Source of the DNA: Marinobacter pelagius
GTDB lineage: Bacteria; Pseudomonadota; Gammaproteobacteria; Pseudomonadales; Oleiphilaceae
Direction: 5' to 3'
DNA: 64,000 nt
Assembly: GCF_003315345.1 (NCBI RefSeq)
Contig: NZ_QNRO01000017.1
Location: forward strand, 28,966-92,965
The number at the start of each line of letters is the position of its first letter. Position 1 is the stretch's first letter. Made by a program: the position numbers and the translations under genes. Below the pieces are notes generated by a model. The model did not search any database and was not told where the DNA came from. It saw nothing but the letters and a program-made list of their open reading frames with translations. Shown here one piece after another: positions 1 through 9,122 of the stretch.

Positions 1-1206
1 ATCGTGGAAGTGGCCAGCGACGAGCATCTGCCGGCTGACCGCACCATTGACCTTCGGGAACAGCGGCTGGCCGATGTTCTCGGCATGGCGATCGATCGCA
101 CCACCGTTGAAGAGATACTCACCCGGCTCGGGCTTCATATCGACAAGCTGCTCAAGGATGGCTGGCGCGTCAGTGTGCCCAGCTTCCGCCCGGACATCAC
201 CATCGAGGAAGACCTGATCGAGGAAGTCGGCAGGATCTTTGGCTACAACAACCTGCCGGTGACCGAACCCACCGGTTCCCTCGGCCTGGTTGCCCGGGAA
301 GAGGCAAAGCGGCCGGTGTCCGCCATCCGCAATTACTTCGTGGCCCAGGGCTACCAGGAAGCGGTTACCTACAGCTTCGTGGATCCGAAAGTTCAGAAGT
401 TGGTTGATCCTGAGCGCGACGGTATTGCCCTGGCGAACCCGATCTCGGCGGATCTGTCGGTCATGCGTACCACGCTCTGGAGTGGTTTGCTCAAGACGGT
501 TGCCTATAACCAGAACCGTCAGCAGCCGCGTATCCGGCTGTTCGAGACCGGCCTGCGCTTTGAGCAGGACGGCGAGCGCATCGATCAGCAGCCCATGCTG
601 GCCGGTGTGGTTGTCGGTGGCCAGTATCCGGAAAACTGGGCAAACGGTCGCAGAACTGCCGATTTCTTTGATGTAAAAGGGGAATTGGAAGGCCTGTTCC
701 GGCTGCTGGGCATCGAGGTCCAGTTCGTGGCCAGCCAGCATCCGGCGCTGCATCCGGGCCAGACTGCCGAACTGATGCGCGATGGTGAACATGTAGGCTG
801 GTTGGGCACGTTGCATCCACAAGTTCAGAAAAATCTGGAACTTAATGGCACGATCCTGATGTTTGAGCTATTCTTGAATTCGATCGTCACCGGATATGTG
901 CCTAATTTCAAAGAAATTTCAAAATTCCCGGAAGTTCGCAGGGATTTGGCTATCATTATCGGGAGCGATGTAGCGTTCGCCGATGTGGAGCGTGTAGCCA
1001 GGAAGCATGCCGGTGAGCGTCTGACAGCGCTGCGTGCGTTCGATGTCTATGAAGGCGAGAGCCTGGGCGAGGGGAACCGGAGCCTGGCCCTGAGCCTGTT
1101 CTGGCAGCATCCCGAACGCACCTTGAATGAAGACGAAGTGCATTCGCTCTTCAATGGTGTCATTGATGCCTTGAAAGAAGAGTTGGGGGCAACACTGAGG
1201 AGTTAA
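1..1206 (+). CDS. pheT: Phenylalanyl-tRNA synthetase beta subunit, 5'-truncated by window edge
   Basis: This is the C-terminal half (401 residues) of PheT, whose full length is usually near 790 residues. PheT pairs with PheS to charge tRNA-Phe in the cytoplasm. The visible part begins in the B5 region (helical segment ending DLIEEVGRIFGYNNLP), continues through the catalytic-like core (PVSAIRNYFVAQGYQEAVTY, then NPISADLSVMRTTL) and ends with the tRNA anticodon-binding FDX-ACB domain (FPEVRRDLAIIIG to the C terminus). The reading frame is open from base 1, so the start lies upstream. ihfA follows after 3 bases, the usual pheST-ihfA order in gammaproteobacteria. Identification is secure. Confidence 0.97.
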   Translation: MVEVASDEHLPADRTIDLREQRLADVLGMAIDRTTVEEILTRLGLHIDKLLKDGWRVSVPSFRPDITIEEDLIEEVGRIFGYNNLPVTEPTGSLGLVAREEAKRPVSAIRNYFVAQGYQEAVTYSFVDPKVQKLVDPERDGIALANPISADLSVMRTTLWSGLLKTVAYNQNRQQPRIRLFETGLRFEQDGERIDQQPMLAGVVVGGQYPENWANGRRTADFFDVKGELEGLFRLLGIEVQFVASQHPALHPGQTAELMRDGEHVGWLGTLHPQVQKNLELNGTILMFELFLNSIVTGYVPNFKEISKFPEVRRDLAIIIGSDVAFADVERVARKHAGERLTALRAFDVYEGESLGEGNRSLALSLFWQHPERTLNEDEVHSLFNGVIDALKEELGATLRS

Positions 1207-1209
1207 CAG

Positions 1210-1512
1210 ATGGCGGCTTTGACGAAAGCGGAAATGGCGGAGCGCTTGTACGAGGAATTGGGCCTGAACAAGCGGGAAGCCAAGGAAATGGTGGAAGCTT
1301 TCTTCGATGAAATCAGAGGCGCACTCAGCCATAACGAACAGGTGAAGTTGTCCGGTTTCGGCAACTTCGACCTTCGGGACAAGAAACAGCGGCCGGGACG
1401 GAATCCGAAAACCGGTGAAGAGATCCCGATCAGTGCACGGCGTGTTGTTACGTTTCGACCCGGACAAAAACTAAAACAGAAAGTGGAAGCGTATGCTGGA
1501 ACCCAGTCATAA
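1210..1512 (+). CDS. ihfA: Integration host factor subunit alpha
   Basis: This encodes the alpha subunit of IHF, the heterodimeric nucleoid protein that bends DNA sharply at specific sites and supports recombination, replication and sigma-54 promoters. The 100-residue product has the family length and nearly canonical sequence: [19 protein letters not shown] at the N terminus, the [14 protein letters not shown] core and the [14 protein letters not shown] beta-arm whose proline intercalates into DNA. The start ATG follows a GAGGAG ribosome site. It lies 3 bases after pheT and its end overlaps the next gene by 20 bases, which implies co-transcription with pheT. Confidence 0.98.
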   Translation: MAALTKAEMAERLYEELGLNKREAKEMVEAFFDEIRGALSHNEQVKLSGFGNFDLRDKKQRPGRNPKTGEEIPISARRVVTFRPGQKLKQKVEAYAGTQS

Positions 1513-1858
1513 CAACGAACTCCCGGCGATCCCCGGGAAGCGTTACTTCACCATTGGTGAGGTGGCGGATCTTTGTGACGTCAAAGCCCATGTGTTGCGG
1601 TACTGGGAACAGGAGTTTCCGCAGCTGTCGCCGGTCAAGCGCCGGGGCAATCGCCGCTACTACCAGCGGGCGGATGTCATTACCATCCGCCAGATTCGCA
1701 GCCTGCTCTATGATCAGGGCTACACCATCGGTGGTGCCAAGCAGAAGCTGAGCAGTCACGAGATAAAGGAAGACACCTCACAGTACAAGCAGCTCATCCG
1801 TCAGATGATTGTTGAGCTTGAAGAGGTGCTTGAGGTGCTCAACACGCCGGTCAAATAA
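1493..1858 (+). CDS. MerR-family transcriptional regulator downstream of ihfA
   Basis: This is a 121-residue DNA-binding protein of the MerR superfamily. The N-terminal winged helix-turn-helix is clear ([20 protein letters not shown], then WEQEFPQL and [16 protein letters not shown]), followed by a helical dimerisation segment. No cysteine pattern for metal sensing and no ligand domain is visible, so the inducer is unknown. The ATG lies inside the end of ihfA, a 20-base overlap suggesting translational coupling. The same small MerR gene follows ihfA in many pseudomonads and relatives, where it is generally unnamed. A strong hairpin terminator follows. Confidence 0.9.
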   Translation: MLEPSHNNELPAIPGKRYFTIGEVADLCDVKAHVLRYWEQEFPQLSPVKRRGNRRYYQRADVITIRQIRSLLYDQGYTIGGAKQKLSSHEIKEDTSQYKQLIRQMIVELEEVLEVLNTPVK

Positions 1859-1876
1859 TCCGGGTGTCAGAATGGC

Positions 1877-1913
1877 AAGCCGGGGCGGCCCTCAGGACCG
1901 CCCCGGCTTTTTT
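1877..1913. terminator. Bidirectional intrinsic terminator
   Basis: A GC-rich stem (AAGCCGGGGCGG paired with CCGCCCCGGCTT around a short CCTCAGGA loop) is followed by a run of seven T on the plus strand. Reading the minus strand, a run of A precedes the stem. It separates the convergent pheT-ihfA-merR operon and the DUF2892 gene and can serve both. Confidence 0.88.
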
Positions 1914-1920
1914 GTAGCCG

Positions 1921-2112
1921 TTACTTTTTCTTGCAGGTCTTGATGCCCAGGATGCTATAGGCCGGGCAGTTACCCATCAGTGCAGTCGCTAGCGGTATAA
2001 TGCCAATCCATCCCCAGGGTGTCTGGGGGCCAACGAACACCAGGGCAAGCAGAACCACGCCAATGATGGCGCGGATGATGCGGTCAGCAGAACCCATGTT
2101 TACAGTCATCAT
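1921..2112 (-). CDS. DUF2892 (YgaP transmembrane-like) inner-membrane protein
   Basis: This is a 63-residue protein with two hydrophobic helices (IIRAIIGVVLLALVFVG and WIGIIPLATALMG) separated by a short loop with Gly and Pro, ending in CPAYSILGIKTCKKK. The pattern (NMGSADRIIRA, then GNCPAYSILGI with C...C) is typical of the DUF2892 family, related to the membrane part of YgaP sulfurtransferases. The function of stand-alone members is unknown; the two cysteines fit a link to sulfur or redox chemistry but that is inference. It is divergent from the Crp/Fnr gene, sharing about 110 bases of upstream DNA. Confidence 0.85.
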   Translation of the reverse strand: MMTVNMGSADRIIRAIIGVVLLALVFVGPQTPWGWIGIIPLATALMGNCPAYSILGIKTCKKK

Positions 2113-2225
2113 TCAGTCTCCTTTGCTGATATGAGCTTATGATTTAACTTTAGGCCACATTCCCCGATAGTTCAGTGATAAAGTCACACAGGAACACCCA
2201 ACTTAACCGATAAGGACGTTATCCC

Positions 2226-2867
2226 ATGCCCCACCACAGCATCCTCGACATTCTCCCGGAGCAGCTTCGCAAAGAGGCGATGGAGAAGATCCAGGTCATG
2301 CGTTTTCCGGCGGGCCGGATACTGTTCAGTGCCGGGGAGCACTGCCAGGGGCTGCCGCTGGTACTTAAGGGCAGTGTAAAGGTGCAGATGACCGGCGTTT
2401 CCGGCCATAGCATCGTGCTTTACCGCATGGGTAAGGACGACATCTGCACGCTTTCCATTGGCTGCCTGATGACCGGGCGAGGTTACCGTGCGGAAGCCGT
2501 CGTCGAGGAAGAAGGGGAGGCTGCCATGATCCCGCGGGGCGTCTTTGACCGACTGATGGACCAGTCTCCGGAGTTCCGTCTTGGGATCATGGAATCCTAC
2601 GGGCGTCGTCTGGATGATCTCATGCTGCTCGTCGAGGAGGTCGCTTTCCATCGCATGGATGAACGTCTCGAAGAGTGGCTCCAGGCCCGGGCCAGTCGCG
2701 GCGTGATTACCATCACCCACCAGGAACTGGCGGTTGAGCTTGGAACTGCGCGGGAAGTAGTGAGCCGACTGCTCAAGGAATTGGAGCGACAGAAGATGGT
2801 GTCGCTGTCGCGTGGCAAGATTGAGCTGACAGGATTGCTGGACTCTTCGGCACTGGCCGGGGCCTGA
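2226..2867 (+). CDS. Crp/Fnr-family transcriptional regulator
   Basis: This is a 213-residue regulator. Residues about 15-130 form a cyclic-nucleotide-binding-type beta barrel ([20 protein letters not shown], then KGSVKVQM), followed by the long dimer helix and a C-terminal winged helix-turn-helix ([20 protein letters not shown]). Cysteines in the sensor part (HC at about 40, IC and GC at about 76 and 81) do not form the Fnr iron-sulfur N-terminal pattern, so a redox or other ligand cannot be assigned. The divergent DUF2892 gene is a plausible target. The start ATG follows AAGGACGTTATCCC. The family call is firm; the signal is unknown. Confidence 0.92.
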   Translation: MPHHSILDILPEQLRKEAMEKIQVMRFPAGRILFSAGEHCQGLPLVLKGSVKVQMTGVSGHSIVLYRMGKDDICTLSIGCLMTGRGYRAEAVVEEEGEAAMIPRGVFDRLMDQSPEFRLGIMESYGRRLDDLMLLVEEVAFHRMDERLEEWLQARASRGVITITHQELAVELGTAREVVSRLLKELERQKMVSLSRGKIELTGLLDSSALAGA

Positions 2868-2878
2868 TCCGAAAATAA

Positions 2879-2908
2879 CAAAGCCCGGACCTTTCGGCCC
2901 GGGCTTTG
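2879..2908 (-). terminator. Terminator of tRNA-Pro, possibly bidirectional
   Basis: Perfect 10-base arms (CAAAGCCCGG and CCGGGCTTTG) with a 10-base loop lie between the Crp/Fnr gene and tRNA-Pro. On the minus strand the stem is followed by TTATTTT, so it best fits termination of the tRNA transcript; on the plus strand no T run follows, so it would be a weak terminator for the regulator gene. Confidence 0.8.
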
Positions 2909-2919
2909 TCGGGGAATTC

Positions 2920-2996
2920 TGGTCGGGACGGCAGGATTTGAACCTGCGACCCTCTGCACCCCATGCAGATGCGCTACCAAGCTGCGCTACGCCCCG
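2920..2996 (-). tRNA. tRNA-Pro(GGG)
   Basis: A 77-base minus-strand cloverleaf begins CGGGGCGTAGCGCAG and ends with an encoded CCA. Acceptor arms CGGGGCG/CGTCCCG pair, the T arm is GCAGG-TTCAAAT-CCTGC, and the anticodon stem TCTGC/GCAGA encloses the loop ATGGGGT, giving anticodon GGG, which reads CCC and CCU proline codons. Confidence 0.96.
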
Positions 2997-3107
2997 TTAA
3001 CTGCCAGCCATGAGAAAAGAGGTTTATCTCAGTGGCTTAGCGGGAGCGAAGTCTACACCAGCCCATCAGAAAAATAAACAGGCTTTCGGCAAATTGCCTC
3101 TGAAAAT

Positions 3108-4754
3108 TCACCTCAGCTTGGTTTCCCGGAGTTTCATGATGAAATGGGGCGGGTCGAAGGTGTTGGCACGGGCCTCCGGCCAGTACTTGTCGAAGACCGT
3201 CAGGCCGGTTTTCTCGCCGGTCAGCAGGGCGCCAGGTTCCAGGAAATGGTAGAGATCCAGGTAGGAGTGCACTTCGGTCTTGGAGGTCCGGCGGATGACA
3301 TGCTCCGGACCCAGCTCGGACGGATGCCGCAGGCCGGCGGCTTCCAGCAGGTTCTGGAGTGCGTCCAGGGTGTTCTTGTGGAAGTTGTACACCCGCTGGC
3401 TCTTGTGAGGAACGTCCAGCTTGTTGCTCCTTCGCGGATCCTGGGTGGCGATACCGCTTGGGCAACGACCGGTGTGGCAATTGAGCGCCTGAATGCAGCC
3501 CAGAGCGAACATATAGCCGCGGGCGGCATTGCACCAGTCCGCCCCCAGGGCCAGGGTGCGGGCGATGTTGAAGGCGGAGGTGATCTTGCCCGCAGCACCG
3601 ATGGCGATGTCTTCCCGGAGGTTGGTGGCCACCAGGGTGTTATGGACGATCAGAAGGGCTTCGGTCATCGGCATGCCCAGCCGGTTGATGAATTCCAGCG
3701 GTGCTGCCCCGGTGCCGCCTTCGCCACCGTCAACAACGATAAAATCCGGCTTGATCCCGGTTTCCAGGATGGCTTTGACGATGCCGAACCACTCCCAGGG
3801 ATGGCCGATGGCCAGCTTGAAGCCCACTGGCTTGCCCCCGGACAGCTCGCGCAGGCGGTCAATGAAATGAAGCATTTCGATGGGGTTGGAGAATTCCGAA
3901 TGGCTGGCCGGCGAGACGCAGTCCTCGCCGACGGACACACCCCTCGCTTCGGCAATTTCCGGCGTCACTTTGGCGCCGGGCAAAATACCGCCGTGGCCGG
4001 GTTTTGCGCCCTGGGATAGTTTGAGCTCTATCATTTTTACCTGATCGAGAGCGGCATTCTGCTTGAACATGTCGGCGTTGAACCTGCCGTCATTGTTACG
4101 GCAGCCGAAATAACCGGAGCCAATCTCCCAGACCAGGTCACCGCCGGGCTGGCGATGGTATCGGGAAATCGATCCTTCCCCGGTGTCGTGATAAAAACCG
4201 CCCATTTTCGCGCCTGTGTTCAGGCTCAGGATCGCGTTTGCTGAAAGTGAGCCGAAACTCATGGCCGAAATGTTGAAAACACTGGCGCTGTATGGCTTGG
4301 CGCGATTCTTTCCGATCACTATGCGGAAGTCCGAATCGGTGATGCGCGTCGGGGTCAACGAGTGGTTCATCCATTCGAACCCTTCCTCGTACATGCGCAG
4401 CTGCGACCCGAAGGGACGCTTGTCGAGCACATTCTTGGCGCGCTGGTAGACGATCGTGCGCTGCTCTCGGGAGAAGGGGCGCTCTTCGGTGTCCGACTGG
4501 ATAAAATACTGGCGGATCTCCGGGCCAATGGATTCAAAGAGATAGCGAAAGTTGGCCATGATCGGATAGTTGCGGCTGACCGTATGTCTGGTCTGGACCA
4601 GGTCGTAGGTTCCTACCGCGGTCAGTACAGCGAAGATTGTGGGAACGATATAGCCGTATCCAAGCCACAGCGTAACCGGCAGTGAGACAACGAGTCCTGC
4701 GATACTCAGGACGTAGGCGCTGTAGCGCAGTGGGAAGGTCGTGGTTTTCTCCAT
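3108..4754 (-). CDS. Membrane-associated FMN-binding glutamate-synthase-family protein
   Basis: A 548-residue protein matching the FMN/Fe-S central domain of glutamate synthase (GltB-type alpha/beta barrel) but without the glutamine amidotransferase domain or a neighbouring GltD. The N terminus has two hydrophobic segments (about residues 10-50) that would anchor it to the inner membrane. Barrel motifs are clear: FNISAMSFGSLSANAILSLN, GSGYFGCRNNDGRFN, LSQGAKPGHGGILPGAKV, VDGGEGGTGAAPLEFI, and a cysteine-bearing segment (LGCIQALNCHTGRCPSGIAT) matching the Fe-S region. The family is widespread as a stand-alone gene; its physiological reaction is uncertain. It is divergent from the BCCT gene across a 247-base gap. 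Confidence 0.88.
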   Translation of the reverse strand: MEKTTTFPLRYSAYVLSIAGLVVSLPVTLWLGYGYIVPTIFAVLTAVGTYDLVQTRHTVSRNYPIMANFRYLFESIGPEIRQYFIQSDTEERPFSREQRTIVYQRAKNVLDKRPFGSQLRMYEEGFEWMNHSLTPTRITDSDFRIVIGKNRAKPYSASVFNISAMSFGSLSANAILSLNTGAKMGGFYHDTGEGSISRYHRQPGGDLVWEIGSGYFGCRNNDGRFNADMFKQNAALDQVKMIELKLSQGAKPGHGGILPGAKVTPEIAEARGVSVGEDCVSPASHSEFSNPIEMLHFIDRLRELSGGKPVGFKLAIGHPWEWFGIVKAILETGIKPDFIVVDGGEGGTGAAPLEFINRLGMPMTEALLIVHNTLVATNLREDIAIGAAGKITSAFNIARTLALGADWCNAARGYMFALGCIQALNCHTGRCPSGIATQDPRRSNKLDVPHKSQRVYNFHKNTLDALQNLLEAAGLRHPSELGPEHVIRRTSKTEVHSYLDLYHFLEPGALLTGEKTGLTVFDKYWPEARANTFDPPHFIMKLRETKLR

Positions 4755-5001
4755 GAATACCTCGGGTGGTTCTCGGGAAATGCCTGATGTAGTGAGTATA
4801 TAGATACCCGGTGCTTTCGGCAGTGGATTGCCTGTTCAGACACTTGAAAATTCGGGAAATGAACTATTCTGATAAAGGTGAGTATGAAAAAACCACGATG
4901 AGCGGGCTTTGATGTTTTGACCTCAAAATATTAGACTTGCGCGCTTGTAATAACTGAACTCCGATTCTGACATTGAATTTCTGACCCAGGAGGCGCCAAA
5001 C

Positions 5002-6590
5002 GTGGGCGAGGTAGTGAAAGACGAATATCAGACGGATTACGTCGCGGGCCAGGACAATATTAACGTCCTGGGCCTGGATCTCCATAACTGGGTGTTCCCG
5101 GTTTCCGCTCTTATCGTTGTGGCTTTCGTCATCGGAACCCTGATGTTTCCGACGCCGGCGAAAGAGCTGCTCGATGGAGCAAAGTGGGACATCATTGCCA
5201 GTTTTGACTGGTTTTTCCTGATCAGTGCCAACATCTTTGTGGTGGTTTGTATTGCACTGATCTTCATGCCGGTGGGTAAAATCCGGATTGGTGGCCAGGA
5301 CGCCAAGCCCGAGTTCTCCAGGCCGTCATGGTTCGCCATGCTGTTCGCTGCCGGTATGGGTATCGGACTGATGTTCTGGGCTGTTGCGGAACCGACGGCC
5401 TATTACACCGGGTGGTACGAGACACCCTTCAATGTTGAGGCGAAGACGCCGCAGGCAGCGAACCTCGCAATGGGCGCGACCATGTATCACTGGGGTCTGC
5501 ATCCCTGGGCGATCTATGCCGTGGTGGCGCTGTCACTGGCGTTCTTTGCATTCGCCAGAACATGCCGCTGACCATCCGCTCGGCCTTTTTCCCGTTGCTC
5601 AAGGACAAGGTCTGGGGCTGGCCTGGCCACATCATTGATGTTCTGGCTGTGGTTGCGACTATCTTTGGCCTCGCAACATCTCTGGGTTTTGGCGCGCAGC
5701 AGGCAGCGTCGGGTCTCGATTACCTGTTCGATACCGGCAATGGCATCAACGTCCAGATGGCCATTATCGTGGGGGTCACGGCACTGGCCCTGATTTCCGT
5801 GCTTCGCGGCCTGGAAGGCGGTGTCAAAGTCCTCAGTAACATCAACATGGGACTGGCGGCACTGCTGCTGTTCTTTGTGATTTTCGCCGGTCCGACCATG
5901 ACCATCCTGGAGACCATTTGGGTCACCTCCTCGAGCTATGTGGTCAATATGGTGCCGCTGAGCAACCCGTTCGGCCGTGAAGATGAAGCCTGGTTCCAGG
6001 GCTGGACCGTGTTCTATTGGGCCTGGTGGATTTCCTGGTCACCGTTCGTAGGCATGTTTATTGCGCGGGTGTCCAAGGGCCGTACGGTTCGCGAATTCAT
6101 CATCGCGGTCCTGCTGATTCCGACCGTTATCACCGTGGTCTGGATGAGCAGCTTTGGTGGCTCTGCACTCGAGCAGATCCAGAATGGGGTTGGTACACTG
6201 GCCGAAAAAGGTCTGACTGACGTCTCACTGGCCCTGTTCCAGATGTTTGCCAACCTGCCGCTGACCGGCATCATTTCCTTCGTTGCCATCATCCTCGTGC
6301 TGGTCTTCTTCGTGACTTCCTCGGACTCCGGCTCGCTGGTGATTGACAGCATTACCGCCGGTGGCAAGACCGACGCACCTACTGCTCAGCGTGTATTCTG
6401 GGCTGTGATGGAGGGTGCGATTGCAGCAGCGCTGATCTTCGGCGGTGGTGCCGATGCCCTGGGTGCGATCCAGGCAACAGCCATCAGTGCCGGCCTGCCG
6501 TTCACGGCCATCCTGTTGATCATGACCTGGGGCCTGCTCAAGGGGCTCAGCCATGAGCGCAAACTGCTGGTGGCGAGGGGCGAACTCTGA
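5002..6590 (+). pseudogene. BCCT (betaine/choline/carnitine) transporter, interrupted by a single-base frameshift
   Basis: Two overlapping frames together encode one full-length BCCT osmolyte transporter (about 528 residues). The first (GTG at 5002, AGGAGG site upstream) carries the N terminus and GMGIGLMFWAVAEPTAYY and stops at 5571 right after LALAFFAF-like sequence. The second (from about 5562) resumes with MPLTIRSAFFPLL and carries the conserved WTVFYWAWWISWSPFVGMFI and SSDSGSLVIDS motifs. Adding one C after the TTC near 5552 would give the expected FRQNMPLTIRS junction. The protein would have 12 membrane helices and import betaine-type solutes with Na+ or H+. Either the gene is inactive or the assembly lost a base; all motifs on both sides are intact, so the lesion is recent or artefactual. 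Confidence 0.88.
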
Positions 6591-6610
6591 TCATCAGCGG
6601 GCAGTGAAGA

Positions 6611-6638
6611 AAACCGGGGTCGAGGCCCCGGTTTTTTT
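6611..6638. terminator. Intrinsic terminator after BCCT gene
   Basis: Stem AAACCGGGG/CCCCGGTTT with a six-base loop, followed by a T run to 6638 on the plus strand. The minus strand continues with TTTTCTTC, so it may also insulate the convergent ATP-grasp operon. Confidence 0.88.
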
Positions 6639-6655
6639 GTGTCTTTTTTATGGAT

Positions 6656-7603
6656 TCAGAGGCTGGCGAAGGTTTTCATGGCAAAATTTGCGCGATCGCC
6701 CGGCGAGAAATGAGGGCGCTTGAGGTTCTCGATAGCGCGGAGTCTGGGCAGGAGGCCACGGCCGTTGGCCATCTGGATGGCAAGGCCCGGGCGGGCATTC
6801 AGCTCGAGCAGCAGGGGGCCTTCATTGGCATCCACCACCAGATCCACGCCCATGTAGCCCAGCCCGGTTGCTTCATAGCAGCGGGCCGCCATCTCCAGCA
6901 TCGCATCCCAGGAGGCGATCTCTATGTTTTCCAGGGCCAGGCCGGTGTCCGGATGCAGGGTGATCGGTCGGTTAAACTGGACCGCATTGAGGCTGCGACC
7001 GGACCCGATATCAAGACCCACACCCACGGCACCCTGGTGCAGGTTGGCCTTGCCATCCGAGGCGGTAGTGGCGAGCCGTAACATCGCCATGACCGGGTAG
7101 CCCTGGAACACAACGATGCGGATATCGGGGACACCCTGATGGGAGTAACGGGCCAGATCCGGATCAGACTGGACCAGGTCCTCGACGATGGCGACGTCTG
7201 GCGTACCTGCCAGCGAGTAGAGGCCGGCCAGGATGTTGGTCAGATGGCGCTCCAGGTAAGGGGCATCTACCCGCGCTCCGGAGGCCTTGATGTACTCATC
7301 GCCATCCCGGCCGGTGATCACGGTAATGCCCTTGCCGCCCGAGCCTTTTGCAGGCTTGATGGCGAAGCCTTCCAGGTCCTCGGCCATTTCCCGGAAGTGA
7401 GAGATTTCGTGTTGCTCGCGGACGACCTGCAGCAGCCTGGGCGTCCTGACACCATACTCCGCCACCACCAGCTTGGTCTTCAGCTTGTTGTCCACCAGCG
7501 GGTAGGACGAGCGCTCGTTGTACCGGGCAATGTAATCCACATTGCGCCGGTTCATGTTGAGCATGCCCAGCCGGTTCAGCCTCCGGGGAGAAATCCACTC
7601 CAT
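6656..7603 (-). CDS. RimK-like alpha-L-glutamate ligase-related ATP-grasp protein
   Basis: A 315-residue ATP-grasp ligase of the RimK-related family. Visible motifs are the nucleotide-binding segment (FAIKPAKGSGGKGITVI, about residues 95-112), a central VAIVEDLVQSDPDLARY and the metal-binding end LLLELNARPGLAIQMANG (about 270-290). RimK homologues add glutamate residues to protein C termini; the acceptor of this branch is not established. Its start lies against the end of the membrane transglutaminase gene, and the zinc-protease gene completes the operon. This triad is a recurrent gene set in proteobacteria, suggesting a peptide made by the ligase and trimmed by the protease, but that role is inference. 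Confidence 0.88.
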   Translation of the reverse strand: MEWISPRRLNRLGMLNMNRRNVDYIARYNERSSYPLVDNKLKTKLVVAEYGVRTPRLLQVVREQHEISHFREMAEDLEGFAIKPAKGSGGKGITVITGRDGDEYIKASGARVDAPYLERHLTNILAGLYSLAGTPDVAIVEDLVQSDPDLARYSHQGVPDIRIVVFQGYPVMAMLRLATTASDGKANLHQGAVGVGLDIGSGRSLNAVQFNRPITLHPDTGLALENIEIASWDAMLEMAARCYEATGLGYMGVDLVVDANEGPLLLELNARPGLAIQMANGRGLLPRLRAIENLKRPHFSPGDRANFAMKTFASL

Positions 7604-7604
7604 G

Positions 7605-9122
7605 TCAGTCGTACACCTTCATGGGTGAGAACCGGCGAAGTTCCGTAAGCTTGTAGCCGGTATACTGGCCCATCAACAGGATGAATCCGAGAATCACCAG
7701 GTGAAGTTCCGGGAAGTTGAAGGTCAGGTGGCCGGCAAGCGGGGCGCTCATGACCAGGTAGGCGCAAATCGCAACGAACAGACTGCCCGAGCCCTGGATC
7801 ATCACCTCGCGAACACCTTCCTCCTCCCAGAGAATGGACATCCGCTCGATGGTCCAGGCAATGATCACCATGGGGAAGAAGGTCACGGTCATGCCGGTGT
7901 TGAAGCCCATCTGGTAACCAATGATGGACAGCCCGGCGGTGATGAAGATGACCAGGATGATCAGGGCGGAGATCCGGGACACCAGCAACAGGTTCAGACT
8001 GGAGAGATAGCCCCGCATCAGAAGCCCGATGGCTACCACGGACAGAAACGCGATCAGCCCGGGAAGCAGGGTTGTCTGTACAAAGGCCACGGCAATCAGC
8101 ACGGGCATGAAGGTGCCGGAGGTGCGGATGCCGATCACCATCCGCATGAACGCCACAATCAGCGCGCCCAGGGGCAGGAGCAGGAGCATCCGGAACATGC
8201 TCTGTTCCTCGATGGGCAGTTCGTAGAAGCTCAGGAAACCGAGGCCACTGGATTCGGCCTGCATGGTGGCCAGCTGCAGGGCAGGAACTGTCTGCCGGAG
8301 CATTGAAAAGCTGACTTCCGAGTTGTCACCGCCGACTACGTCCAGTAGGGATTCCGACCCCTGGCGCCAGAGCAGCAGGTTCTCGGGGACCCCCTGTTCC
8401 GCCGTCTGGGGATCGAAAGTCAGCCATTGATCACCATTGTAAATCTGCAGGAAGGGCATCAACTGCTGGCGGCGGCGGGCATCCTCTAGTCGCAGGCCAT
8501 CTGCGGTGCGGGCGGGGATGCCGGCATGATTGAGCATCTCCACCAGCAGCTGGAGGTAGTTCTCCTCGGCCACCAACAGGGTGGTGTTCTGGGTCCGGGT
8601 GTCCGGCTGCATCAGACGGATGAGCTCCCGGGTCATGCTTTCGGGCGTGCTGGAGCGCTCCCGGGCCTGTGTCAGGATCTCACGGACGGCGGTTGCCTGG
8701 GGCTCCTCCCAGAACATCTGGCGGGCCTGTGGCTCCCGGGTCAGTCGCTGCGGCCGGGATTCATCCATGGGAATGAACTGGGCCTTGAAGTAGAGGGTTT
8801 GGGGCCCGGAGACTTCGCGTTTACTCCATTCGGCCCGCCGGCCGCCGGAGTCCTCTACAATGGAGAACCCGTAGCCGGGAGAGGCTGCCTGTTCGGAAAT
8901 AATGCTGAAGCCGGGCGGCTGATCCGGGATGTTCAGGCTGGCGAGTACAGGCTCTCCTGTCCCCACGAAATCCACCCGGGCCTCGACCATCCAGACCGGG
9001 CGTTGTTCGCCGGTTAACCAGGGGATGCCAAGTTCGACATGGCGCCAGATGGCCAGGGATATGCCAGCGCCGATCAGCAGTAATACGGCAACATAAAAAG
9101 GAATCCGTGAACGGGTGGTCAA
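7605..9122 (-). CDS. Inactive transglutaminase fused to seven membrane helices (UUP1 family)
   Basis: A 505-residue inner-membrane protein: an N-terminal membrane anchor (FYVAVLLLIGAGISLAIW), a periplasmic transglutaminase-like region (about 30-290; the segment EMLNHAGIPARTADGLRL resembles the fold but the catalytic Cys is absent) and seven C-terminal helices (about 310-490). The only plausible start is TTG at 9122, whose TG is shared with the stop of the upstream protease gene (TTGA overlap) behind a GGAG site, implying translational coupling. It sits between the protease and ATP-grasp ligase genes. It probably binds rather than cleaves a peptide substrate and may signal or transport it; no experiment is implied by the sequence. 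Confidence 0.85.
   Translation of the reverse strand: MTTRSRIPFYVAVLLLIGAGISLAIWRHVELGIPWLTGEQRPVWMVEARVDFVGTGEPVLASLNIPDQPPGFSIISEQAASPGYGFSIVEDSGGRRAEWSKREVSGPQTLYFKAQFIPMDESRPQRLTREPQARQMFWEEPQATAVREILTQARERSSTPESMTRELIRLMQPDTRTQNTTLLVAEENYLQLLVEMLNHAGIPARTADGLRLEDARRRQQLMPFLQIYNGDQWLTFDPQTAEQGVPENLLLWRQGSESLLDVVGGDNSEVSFSMLRQTVPALQLATMQAESSGLGFLSFYELPIEEQSMFRMLLLLPLGALIVAFMRMVIGIRTSGTFMPVLIAVAFVQTTLLPGLIAFLSVVAIGLLMRGYLSSLNLLLVSRISALIILVIFITAGLSIIGYQMGFNTGMTVTFFPMVIIAWTIERMSILWEEEGVREVMIQGSGSLFVAICAYLVMSAPLAGHLTFNFPELHLVILGFILLMGQYTGYKLTELRRFSPMKVYD

Noticed and set aside
3108..4754. Large subunit of glutamate synthase
   Set aside because: Only the FMN barrel is present, with a membrane anchor and no amidotransferase domain or GltD gene.
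4864..5085. 73-residue minus-strand frame in the gap before the BCCT gene
   Set aside because: It runs over the ribosome site and first codons of the BCCT gene and looks random.
5540..5575. Programmed ribosomal frameshift in the BCCT gene
   Set aside because: No slippery sequence, no downstream pseudoknot seen, and relatives of this transporter family are encoded in one frame.
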